NCBI RefSeq assembly: GCF_000328475.2 | Contig: NC_026480.1 | Span: 620,001 to 684,000 of the forward strand | DNA from: Mycosarcoma maydis | Taxonomy: Eukaryota; Basidiomycota; Ustilaginomycetes; Ustilaginales | Length of the DNA: 64,000 bases | Reading direction: 5' to 3' | Part shown: positions 20,397 through 29,809 of the stretch, piece after piece | How the letters are laid out: each line of letters starts with the position of its first letter | How positions within the stretch are numbered: the first letter of the stretch is position 1 | Made by a program: the position numbers and the translations under genes | The notes under the pieces: generated by a model | Told to the model about the DNA's origin: nothing | The model's database searches: none | What the model saw: the letters and a program-made list of their open reading frames with translations, nothing else

Positions 20397-22733
20397 CGTG
20401 AGCGAGTTTTGGATTGTTCACGGCCACGAACCGACGAAACGAGATGGCTCGGCCAGCGCGTCACGCTAGAAGACGACCGGTCAAGTGGCGAGAATGGAGA
20501 CAGGAGCAGCGACGGAAGCGATGCGGTGGCGCGTTTTGTGTTGAGCTTTCGGCACGCTACCGGTGGCCGTGGTGCGACGCCTTCTTGGGCTAGCCAAGGT
20601 GAACCAAGAAGAAGAAGACACGCGCCCAAAGTGGAGCGCGTATGCGTAAATGAGAGTATCAAAGACGCGGACGAAATTCGATGGAAGGCTGCGCGACTGC
20701 GAAGGAAGAGCTCGCTAACCAAGTATCAGTTTGTAAGTGAGAGTGGAGAGCAAGGGTGGGCAGGATGGGATGGGATGGAAAGCCTTCGGCGGGATGAAGA
20801 CAAGCAAGAGGTGACAGGGAACGAAGGGGTTAGTGCTTGTTCATTCGTTGAGAGCACCAAGGGCGGATAGAGACGTGCTTGGAGACGGCGCTGCCGAGTC
20901 GGATTGCGGAAGTCGTGAGTCGTGAGTGCTGGTCTGCTCCAAAAGTGCAGCGACCAAAATGTGAATTCGTGGATAACTACGTGAAAATAAAATACAGAAT
21001 AACACACTAAAATTCCAGCCCTTGACTTGATCCACGATTGCACCAAGGATGGCGCAGTGAGATGAAATCCAGGATCACGGAATAGTTACAGGGAAGGAGG
21101 GATAAAAAACTCCAAGACTGATCAAGTGCGGTAATAGTCACGAGTGAATCGTGAATCACGAATGGTGCTAACCCACCCCCAGCGTCAATCGTGAAGCATT
21201 CACGATTTTCTTGATTTTCTTGTTGTTCACGTTTCTGTTGTGTGTGTTCTGCCATCTCTGCGGAGCGTCAGATACGTGATAGAGAAGCCAGGCAATCGTG
21301 ATTTGCCGCTGCTCCTTATAAGCGCTACCGAGCGGAATGCGTTTAACCAGATTGCACCAAGATCAAGACCACGAAGCAACGTCTTCTACGCCGTTGTCTC
21401 TGCATATGGCAAGTGCAGCCGCGACAGAGTGTTCTCCCACCATTTAGACGTTCTCGAATTGCTGACATTGCAGTAAAACGCACGTCAGAGCTGAACACCA
21501 GTTTAGCTGCGCCTTTGTAAACTCCTTCTCTTCGGTCGTTTGTAATGGACGAGGTGCTGCAACTGAAAGCTCGCCACTACATGGCTTCATTTCCCTGAAG
21601 AGTGCTGCTAGCTAAGTCGTGCATCTGCGCTACCTTTGCGCGCGAGACCCATAGCGAGCAAAGGTGCGAGAGTGAGACTGGCATGTGCAAGCAGTCATTG
21701 AAGCTGCTATTGACTCATTTCAGAGGGGCATGCCACTCGCGGTTCTGAGCAACTCCGTACGAACAGTACGAAAGCCTTGCTGGTAGCCAGCTCCTGTTGG
21801 AAAAGAGGGCGAGGCAAGCCAGCTTCGCTTCGTACTTACATTTCGAACTCCTGGCCGGTTGTGCTTCTTCGGACGTCAGTGTGCCAAGTTTGAAGCAGAC
21901 ATGACAGAAGCTTCACGTTTGGCTTGCGTGCTCAAGTGAGCCATGGAGAGAAGACTGACAGCCCGACATTGCCGCATTCAAAGTGCTTCTCCAGAGGCAG
22001 AATACCTTTGTGAACTTAGTGACGTGAAGCGACAATTGTGAGAACGCGTTCGAGCGCGTTTGGAATTCAGGCGGATGTTGTACTAAAACAAACTCATACG
22101 CATTCTCCTGCGCTCCGAACGGCATCGGATCCATCCGATGGGGCCCAAGATGGTCTCTTTGACTGCGCAGCGTGCTAGACTAGAGCTGTACAGTCGGCAC
22201 ATCGTGGTAGCATGGCTCCAGCATCGCGCATTGGTCCACTCTTTTTTGAGCCTACTGTCGAAAAGAGGCCAGGGAATCGAATCGGCATTGACTAGCTTCG
22301 AGGCACGGCACTCGAGGTTGCTCTGATCATGTTGCGTGCCTACACTTGGGCTTGGAACCTGTCGGTCCTATAAAGGCTCCAATATGTCCTGAACTTTCTT
22401 CATTTCACCTCCGTCTGTCATGCTGGGTTCAGCATGTTCCTTTCCTGGCTCTACTATCTGCCTTGTTCCGGTCTCACGCCGCAGAAGACTCTGTCAGATT
22501 CTTGACTCTCTCGTTCCCACCGTTCCAAAAGCTATCGATGTGAGTTGTTCTTAGGCTCGATCTGAAGCTGTTTGTGAGGGAGATGAGCTTTGCCCATTCT
22601 CAGTCTGCACCTTGCTCATTACTGAATACAACCAACCCTTCCACGTCTGCTCAGATTCTTCGCTGAATTAAGCAAGTCAGTTTTCCCATTTCGTCTGGTC
22701 TGGTTCGCTTCATGGTGATACATCAGTACCGCA
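20397..22733. other. Intergenic region between divergent genes (2.3 kb)
   Basis: A divergent promoter region. The left part has variant heptamers (GTCGTGAGTCGTGAGTG near 20912; CGTGAATC/ATTCACG copies at 21135-21210). From about 21300 to 22730 I see no repeat, RNA gene or credible frame. It probably contains the long promoter and leader of the CCCH zinc-finger gene. A 153-codon open frame right after the left gene starts with TTG and was rejected. Confidence 0.55.
21135..21210. repeat. Heptamer copies in loose inverted array
   Basis: GTCACGAGTGAATCGTG and AATCACGAATGG, then after about 20 bp TCAATCGTGAAGCATTCACG. The last forms an imperfect inverted repeat of the unit around a short spacer. 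Confidence 0.75.
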
Positions 22734-24228
22734 ATGGATCCATCTGCGCCTAGCTTTCGATCACTGTGCAAAGACGCCGATGCTAGCGCCTTTGCCCCTC
22801 CGACCAAACTGAAATCCTTTCTACCTCCTCAGATCCAACACGACAGTGCTCCAATCAAGTCGGAACAGGACGTCCTTGACACTCACCGGACCTGGAGCAA
22901 GGATGAGCTTCCTTCTTATCAGCACTTTCAAGAGGAAATACGGAGGTTCCGTTGGCTCAGTCTGAACCAAGTCATGCCATCTTATCAGCAGCTTCCTCCG
23001 CCACAGCTATCGTGGTCCGAATCAGATCACGGTGTCCACCAACACTGGTCCTGGCTGAACGATTCGGCTCCTCTGTCCTCCTCCACTGTGTGCGAGCTTA
23101 AGAGCAATAGTACTGGACTTGAAACCATATCCTCGCCTCAAGTTGTAGTTGCTCCCCGCGGACGCTTCCAACCACACATTCAGCAAACGATGGACTTCAT
23201 CCCTACCCAAAGGTGTTCCTCGAGCTTCGAATTGCAGCAAACTTATTCTTCTCGTCCTCAGAAGCAGCCAGGAGCCCGGCCTTTGACTCACCATCATTCA
23301 GCAATTCCTGGCTTGAGCTTCGTTCGCGAGAGTTCTTCCTACACCAGCAACGTCAGCGCCTCTCTTAATCCTCACAATAAAATGCAATTCGACGCTCAAC
23401 CTGCAATTTGTGCTGAAGCCTGGCATCAGCTTTCGCCACCGAGCGCTTCATTGAAACTTCTCGCCACCTTCGCCAACCGATCCGACTTTGCACATCAGTT
23501 GGAAGCTCATCACAACTCGCAGCACAAACAAGCTGCCTCTGCCGGACACTCCTTCTTCCCTGCAGATACTTATGTCCCGGTGCTGACTTCCCGATCCCGC
23601 AAAGCATCGAACGACCGCACAGAGCACACTCGCGGTCCTTCGGCTTTCAATGCTAAAGAGAAATTGTACAAGACCGAAATTTGTCGGAATTGGGAAGAGA
23701 AAGGATTCTGCTACTACGGAGAGTGAGTATCATTGCTATCTGGCCCCGCTCTCGCGTAAAGCGGACAGACACTCACGACTAACGCCGCCAACTTTCTAAC
23801 CACATCACATCCGAAGTCGATGTCAATTCGCTCACGGTGAACACGAGCTGCGTCAGGTACCACGCAATCCTCTCTGGAAGACTAAGCCGTGCAAGCGATT
23901 CAAGCTGTGGGTAGCAGGTTCGCAGACTCTAACCTCGATTCAATGGCTACTGACCTCTTGTCTGGTCATGAACCGTGCACGCATCTTCAAAGCTACGGAT
24001 CGTGCCAATTTGCCAAGCGTTGCTGGTAAGCTGTCCGTCGCTCGTCGCCATGGATAAATTGCAGATTTTCTGACCATCTCGCCCCCTCGTCGTATTCTTG
24101 GCATTGCTCGAGGACACAGCTTCAGCCATGACGTGGACTTGAAACCGGAGCAAGCCGCTTCGGTCGATAGGGCTCGACGAAGCTCGCTACTGCAGAGAGT
24201 CGGAATTGTACCGTCTGTAACCAGGTAG
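22734..24228 (+). CDS. Tandem CCCH zinc-finger protein, TIS11/ZFP36 type (four exons)
   Basis: A predicted RNA-binding protein of the TIS11/tristetraprolin/Cth2 type, which binds AU-rich 3' regions and promotes mRNA decay. Exons are 22734-23722, 23817-23906, 23993-24025 and 24120-24228, with all phases consistent, giving 406 residues. Finger 1 is C317-x8-C326-x5-C332-x3-H336, preceded by the classic LYKTEIC. The linker ends WKTKPC, and finger 2 is C355-x8-C364-x5-C370-x3-H374. Finger 2 is only complete when the 33-nt third exon (encoding YGSCQFAKRC) is included. Intron 2 uses a GTGGGT donor and CAAAG acceptor. Fingers sit near the C-terminus and the first 300 residues are Gln/Ser/Pro-rich. 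The first open frame alone stops in the middle of finger 1. Confidence 0.85.
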
Positions 24229-24468
24229 GGCATCGAAAGTAGAAATTCATAGCAGACAAAGATACTGTAGGAATCCCAGCTCGGCTGCTGGGTGCAAAAA
24301 GTCATCAAAGGAAGAGGCGCAAACGTACGCCAGCAAAAATGAACAATTCACGATTAATGCTCCAAACCGTGGTTGCAAAGCTACCCAGACAAAAGAATCG
24401 TAGAAATGATTGAAACTTTGCTGGTGTGAATGCATGTATGTGGCAAGGTGTGATACATGAAGCTCAGT

Positions 24469-25653
24469 CTAGAGATCTGTCTGAGTAGTTTGATCGCGGA
24501 CAACAGGAGTAGCACGTGGATAGACGTACTTTTCGTTGTACTCTGTCAGCACGGCAGCCTGCACAACACCTTTGTCCTTTACCAGCTGCTGGTATTGATG
24601 CAAGATCAGATGCACCGGGGTTGAAACTGCCAACAGCAGGAAGGCAAAAATGAACCATGAAAAAGCATCCATGCGGACCAGTGCAGCGGCAGGATAGATG
24701 ATCGCATGTGCTGGTGAAAAAGTTGCGAAAAGATTGGCAGTATACGGGCTTGGATCCCACATGGACAGCTGACGGATGCCGTGTTTCATTTGCATGCTGG
24801 AACTTGTTGGCTCGTTTGGTTTCTGCTGCGAGTAGAACTTGTACGCTCGGCGCTTGGTAAAAAACAGATATGCGTTTGCACAGCTTGTGACAAAGATGAC
24901 CAGGAACATGGCACTCGACGCAAATCGAAAGAAGCGATCAGAAGTTTGATACACAACGCTCTTCCGAGCGTGTCGCTTGAGCGCATCTACCATAGCAGAC
25001 TCATCGCCTGTATGGCTGACGAGGTACTCGTACGCGATGGCCGGGTTCTGTGCGCGTCGGTGTGCCGGCTTGTTCATGAACCAAGACCCCAAGCTGGAAT
25101 CGGGAGAGAGTAGAAGCGCGAGTAAAGAAGCCGCGTGAAGGATGGCACCGAGGACGTTGCCAGCTTGATCTGCAAAGAGTTGCTCTTCAAGGTCGAATAC
25201 GCTGGATGTGAGGCGATAATATACATCGACAGGCCATTGCTGAATACGCTCGAGAAGCGGGCGTTTGCGGACAAAGCGTTTGCGCCTTGTCCTATCAGGT
25301 AACGGTGGTTCTGGATGCTCTTCATTCGGCGTCGATAGATATGACTGCTCTGAACTTTGATCGAAGCCGTTCAGGTCCGGTGTGTCCGACAGTCTTGATG
25401 CGCGTACAGACTGCGTGCTCAAAGTAGGAGCGGTGCGAATGAGTGGAGAGCCAGGCAAAGACGAAGGTGTCCCTCCACGTACGGACGGCGAAGCGGAAGG
25501 ATAAGCAGCGCCTCTCTGTAAGGGTGAATTGATGAGACTGACACGACCTTTTGAAGCGCGAGAGGCACGCCAACCTGGCTGGCCGAACGCAACACCTTTG
25601 CGATAGGCTGGCGATCCGAGAGAAGGTGCCGGTGAGGACGGATGGCTTGTCAT
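24469..25653 (-). CDS. NUR1: Nur1/Mug154-type nuclear rim membrane protein
   Basis: A 394-residue membrane protein resembling fungal Nur1, which with Lem2/Src1 (Heh1) anchors rDNA and heterochromatin at the inner nuclear membrane. Supporting features are RRKRFVRKRPLLERIQQWP before the first hydrophobic stretch, and a conserved ending with LTEYNEKYVYPR and RDQTTQTD. Hydrophobic segments are seen at about residues 158-175 (AILHAASLLALLL), 250-272 (AMFLVIFVTSCANAYLFF) and 335-357 (FSWFIFAFLLLAVS). The first 140 residues are Ser/Pro-rich and probably nucleoplasmic. I start at the ATG at 25653. The frame to 25680 would begin at TTG. Family assignment comes from remembered motif similarity, so a profile search would be useful. 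Confidence 0.7.
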   Translation of the reverse strand: MTSHPSSPAPSLGSPAYRKGVAFGQPGWRASRASKGRVSLINSPLQRGAAYPSASPSVRGGTPSSLPGSPLIRTAPTLSTQSVRASRLSDTPDLNGFDQSSEQSYLSTPNEEHPEPPLPDRTRRKRFVRKRPLLERIQQWPVDVYYRLTSSVFDLEEQLFADQAGNVLGAILHAASLLALLLSPDSSLGSWFMNKPAHRRAQNPAIAYEYLVSHTGDESAMVDALKRHARKSVVYQTSDRFFRFASSAMFLVIFVTSCANAYLFFTKRRAYKFYSQQKPNEPTSSSMQMKHGIRQLSMWDPSPYTANLFATFSPAHAIIYPAAALVRMDAFSWFIFAFLLLAVSTPVHLILHQYQQLVKDKGVVQAAVLTEYNEKYVYPRATPVVRDQTTQTDL

Positions 25654-26062
25654 TTCGACTTGAAATGCGGGGATGAACAATGATTACAGCTACGGGAACT
25701 GAAAGCAAGCGATTATGTTGACCAAAGGATCACGAGACATCGACGCTTCTATCCGTGATTCTAGGTGGCAGGATCGAGCAATCACGAATCACGAATGAGC
25801 CAAGCTTTCGTCACTGCGGTGTCCTTGCAATTGTCAATCACGAATCGTGGATGTGATGTGAGAGAGGAAACAGCCTCCAGTCGAGTTGATTCAGGGTCCA
25901 ACTCCTTTCAGAAGATCACATCACACACCACACCCAAATCACGAAGATGCCACGCGTGTTCGTGGTTGGCGCAAAACATGAAAGTCACGAGTCCCATCCA
26001 CGACCCCAAACCCGATTCGAAAGGTGCCAGAGAATTACAGTCTCACAAAAGAGCGAAAAAAA

Positions 26063-26152
26063 AATTCACGATTCGTGATTCACTCACGCCGACTCGTGAC
26101 TGAAGCAACTGGTTCACGCTTTAATTCGTGATTCACGATTCGTGATTGTGAC
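26063..26152. repeat. Heptamer clusters, both orientations
   Basis: ATTCACGATTCGTGATTCA, then ACTCACG and ACTCGTGACTG variants, then ATTCGTGATTCACG ending in TTCGTGATTGTGACTG. Direct and inverted units alternate, so the pair of clusters could fold into hairpins. Confidence 0.85.
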
Positions 26153-27355
26153 TGCCTCTGGGTGCCTGCTGCTCAGATTTTTCTTTTCCTCCTGGCATTT
26201 TTTGTTACCTGCGGTGAGGTTGGAATTTTCTTCTTCGCGATCGTGAATGTGTTGGCTAGAAAAACTCGTCTGAGTGAAAACACCGTCTTCCTTCTTCTCT
26301 TCGAACAAAAATCCAAGAAGGTAGGTTACCCTAAGCTCGCCGTCGCTAGGCTGCTACAGCTTGATGATGTTCGTTTATTGATTTGACACGGTATGCTGAC
26401 AACGTCGTTCATCTGCACTTTCATTCTGCAATCCACAGACACAAAAGTTCGAGCTTGGACTTTTTCTCCGTGCCAAGTTCGCGTTCCCGTCTTCAAGAAA
26501 AACAGAAGGAGTTGGCGCAGCCTTCCCTTCCGTCTTGTCTGCCCCTCGTGGCAGACAAAATGGGTCGTAGCATTCGCTGATACCGGCGAGGCCTGGTCTA
26601 CCGCATTCGGCGTTCGTCGTCGATGTCTACGTGTTGTGCCCGAGGATGGCGATGGTGAGTCTCTTCGTGAGAATCCCGACGCACATCGTCCCAGGATCTA
26701 GGTCGTCACGGAGGTGGATCGGGTCGTTTGCAAGTCGGCAGCGGTCTTGACCGATATTTTCATCCAGTCCCTATTCAATGTCTTGTCGTCGGCTCAAGTC
26801 GACGCATTCGACAAGGATAGGACTGGTAATACAGGTAAGTATTCTCCTCCCTCTCCATAGCCAGCTCCCAAGGCTGCATCTCTTTCTCCGCCGTGTCTGC
26901 TCTGCCATCTCGCTGCTTTCAAACACAAACAGCGGCGGGATTGGCTTTTTTTGCAAAAGGTAAGTCGCTACTTTCTCGACCCATGATGGAGCACGCAGGA
27001 CGAGGACGAGCTCGCACGGCCCCTTGCAATAGCAATAACGACGACAGCGATGATGAGTAACCAGTGTCGCCCCAGACTGCAATTGTATTGAAGAGTGACT
27101 ATCGCATACAGCCAAACATGCATCACTGAGCTGTCGTCCTTTTGCAGCAATGTCGTAGAATCCGACCTGCCGTGCAACTTTCGTGTCATGCAGAATAGTT
27201 CGCTGACTTTGCTCGCGATCCTTTTGCTTTTCGTCAATGATTACAGTTCCTTCACCTTTATATCATACACGAATGTCAATCATCTTTTCGGCTTCTCTAG
27301 CTTACCAACCGTCACGAGTGTGAGGTATAACTTATAAGTAACAAAAAAACAGAAT

Positions 27356-27366
27356 GGTATCAGAGA
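27356..27366 (+). mobile_element. Possible copia-type primer-binding site, LTR remnant
   Basis: TGGTATCAGAG matches the primer-binding site many Ty1/copia retrotransposons use with initiator methionine tRNA. It follows a sequence ending GTAACA and a run of A, like an LTR 3' end. A TATA-like CTTTATATCA lies about 100 bp upstream. No gag-pol coding sequence follows, so at most it is a decayed solo fragment. Confidence 0.3.
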
Positions 27367-27693
27367 TCGGGTGCTGGAATCGGTCGATTTCTGCCTCCCT
27401 CTGCCAACTGAGTCGAGCTGTAAGAGTCGTCTTTATTTTGAATTGAATTCGAAACGAGTTGATACAAAGCCATGATTCGCATAATTATCTGTAGATTTAA
27501 ACGCCTTCTAACTTTGTAATCAAGACATTGCGCTGGCCAGATGCGCGTGAGCTTTGGCTACAATCCGTCACGAGTCGAAGCTGATTGTGGACACTTTGCG
27601 CGGGGTCGCGGCGCTGTGTGTGCGTATGGTATTCGTGATTCGTGATTGTGTTGCTTGCCGCCGCCCCTTGGAACAGCAGCTGCAGCACCTCAA

Positions 27694-27723
27694 ACACACA
27701 CACACACACACGCACACACACAA
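27694..27723. repeat. CA dinucleotide repeat
   Basis: About 15 CA units with one CG interruption, located 390 bp upstream of the Rab11-type start codon. Confidence 0.9.
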
Positions 27724-28115
27724 ACGAGCGAGACGCGGGCTATCTTTCAGGCAGCAGCGCTTTCACTTTTCGTTGCATGACCACACTCGGGTCTTCCTTA
27801 TTCGTTTTCATCACCAACCGCTTCTACCTTCATCCACCATCTCTTGCCATCTGTCATTTCGTACCCCATTACCCGGCTAGCTCTCCAACTCAAGTCTCAC
27901 ATCTCGGTTCTTTCGGTGGACTATCTTCGAATCGGCTCTGGGACCCAATCTTACTCTACGTCGTGAGCTCGAACTATCCCATCTCACTTTTGGCGCAGTT
28001 ACCATCTAGCGAAAGTAACCCCTCTCGGTCAATTCATTGTGGGCTCCATTCGAACCATTAACACGCTCTGTACTGGCTGATTCCCCTGGCTAACACCCAC
28101 ATCACACTCACCGCC

Positions 28116-29127
28116 ATGGCCGCCGAATCCAACTACGACTACCTCTTCAAGGTGGTGCTCATCGGAGACAGCGGTACCGGTAAATCCAACCTTCTCTCTC
28201 GATTCACCCGCAACGAGTTCAGTCTCGAGTCCAAGTCAACCATCGGAGTTGAGTTTGCTACCCGAAGCATTTCCGTCGACGGAAAGACGGTCAAGGCCCA
28301 GATCTGGGATACCGCCGGACAGGAACGATACCGTGCCATCACTTCGGCATACTACCGCGGTGCTGTCGGCGCTCTGCTCGTATACGACATTGCCAAGCAT
28401 CCCACATACGTCAATGTGTCGAGGTGGCTCAAGGAGCTCCGAGACCACGCCGACAGCAACATTGTCATCATGCTTGTCGGAAACAAGAGTGATTTGCGAC
28501 ACCTTCGTGCTGTTCCCACCGAGGAGGCAAAAGCCTTTGCTGGTAAGTTTGCTGTTGGCTACATTGTCCAAGCCGTCAGAGCTACGTCCATGGACCCTTG
28601 GCATTGCCTCGAGCTCGGAAAAGTGTCCGAACGCCGGAAATCAGTCCATCTCAACCCCATGCTTCTGCCGCTTCTCCCTGAAAGTTTGGTTTGCTGACCT
28701 GCTCCTCTCTTTGCCATCTTCAATCTGCAAATTTCCATCTCTCTCGTTTCACTTCGTCTTCACACAGCCGAAAACAACCTCTCCTTCATCGAGACTTCGG
28801 CCCTCGATGCTTCCAACGTCGAACAGGCCTTCCAGAACATCCTCACAGGTACGCATGGGACGCCAGCTACTTTGTTCCACATTCATACCAAGCATCTGGA
28901 TAAATTCGTTCCTGCTCGCTGACTCTTTTCGTCTTCTGTCCTTCTCTGCTATGTGTTGTGCATTCCTACACACACCAATTCTTTCCTCAACAGAAATTTA
29001 CCGCATCGTATCCAACAAGGCATTGCAGTCATCGGACGACGTGATCAAGCCCTCAGGCGGAGAGACGATCACGGTGCAGCCCAGTGCTGACGATGGCGGA
29101 CAGACAAAGAAGAACGGATGCTGCTAA
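28116..29127 (+). CDS. Rab11/Ypt3-type GTPase (three exons)
   Basis: A Rab GTPase of the Rab11 (Ypt3, Ypt31/32) class that acts in late-Golgi and recycling traffic to the plasma membrane. Exons are 28116-28542, 28768-28848 and 28994-29127, with GTAAGT and GTACGC donors and CACAG and AACAG acceptors. The spliced product has 213 residues. Visible are the P-loop [43 protein letters not shown], and, only after splicing, [16 protein letters not shown] and the Rab11-like EIYRIVSNK. It ends in GCC, predicting double geranylgeranylation. The first open frame alone would stop inside intron 1 at 193 residues, losing the SAL motif and the prenylation site. Introns of 225 and 145 nt are long for this window. 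Confidence 0.95.
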
Positions 29128-29809
29128 GCCATACGATTTGTCACGATGATTTACGGTTCCTCTTCGAAGCACACATCTACACTTTGCTCTCGCTTTACCT
29201 TGTACAGTCCCGAACGCTCTAGCATCCGACGCAATCAATTCGATATCGTCCTGTAGCGCCCCGCCTCTTGCCTTCGTGGGCTGCTGGATGTGTATCACTT
29301 GGCCAGAGCTCTGACAGAAGTTGAAAGTGAGCGTGGAGCGTGGAGCGTGGAGCACAGAGCGTCGATCGCTGGCCACGCGACTCAGCCTATACGTACGTGT
29401 GCTTTTTGATATTCCTAACTCACAACTTAATGCAAAGGGAAAAAAAAAGTCTAATGATTTTGGTGCTTGACAAAGTGAGCCTTCACGAATTACGAATCAC
29501 GAATCACAATCACGAATAATTCAAGATTACGCGGCTTGGCAGGTGTGGAGGACCGCGTCAGCCGACCAAAGTGACACTCACGAACACAAGCATCAGCACA
29601 AGCACAAGCACAATCACATACAAACTAAACGCTTCTTCTTGACCATCTGTCGACTCTCCTCTCTACCCCAGCTTCTTCTCTCAGCCCCGGAGAATCAGAA
29701 GCAAAGATCGAATCATTGACGGATTCACTACGTCGGCAACCTATCGCTGCGCTCTCGCTATACGAGAAATCTACTTGCCGCATATCTTCACCCAGCGTAC
29801 ACATCAATC
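29128..29809. other. Intergenic region between the Rab11-type gene and BLM10
   Basis: A 682-bp stretch with a GCGTGGA triple repeat at 29331-29354, a heptamer cluster at 29481-29522 and AAGCAC hexamers at about 29596-29618. The last 180 bp should hold the BLM10 promoter and leader. No gene is seen. Confidence 0.6.
29481..29522. repeat. Heptamer cluster
   Basis: TTCACGAATTACGAATCACG followed by AATCACAATCACGAATAATTC. Mostly the AATCACG orientation, with one-base variants. Confidence 0.85.

Larger units (their letters stand above)
25654..28115. other. Intergenic region between divergent genes (2.5 kb)
   Basis: The left third is rich in heptamers (25757-26152, partly in tandem). The central part (about 26380-27340) has higher complexity but no open frame that survives scrutiny. 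A TGGTATCAGAG motif at 27356-27366, preceded by an LTR-like end, hints at a retrotransposon remnant. A CA dinucleotide run lies at 27694-27723. The last 300 bp are pyrimidine-rich and fit the promoter and leader of the Rab gene. Confidence 0.55.

Noticed and set aside
20409..20870. 153-codon plus-strand frame divergent from the BRD-like gene
   Set aside because: It begins with TTG, lacks an early ATG and has no recognisable motif.
26202..27345. Full 1.1-kb LTR from TGTTAC to GTAACA
   Set aside because: The matching ends are only six bases, no second LTR or target duplication is visible, and heptamer DNA directly borders the left end; kept only as a weak primer-site note.
28249..29127. 292-codon frame overlapping the Rab gene
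   Set aside because: It is a shifted frame through exon 1 and both introns; only its last part coincides with Rab exon 3.
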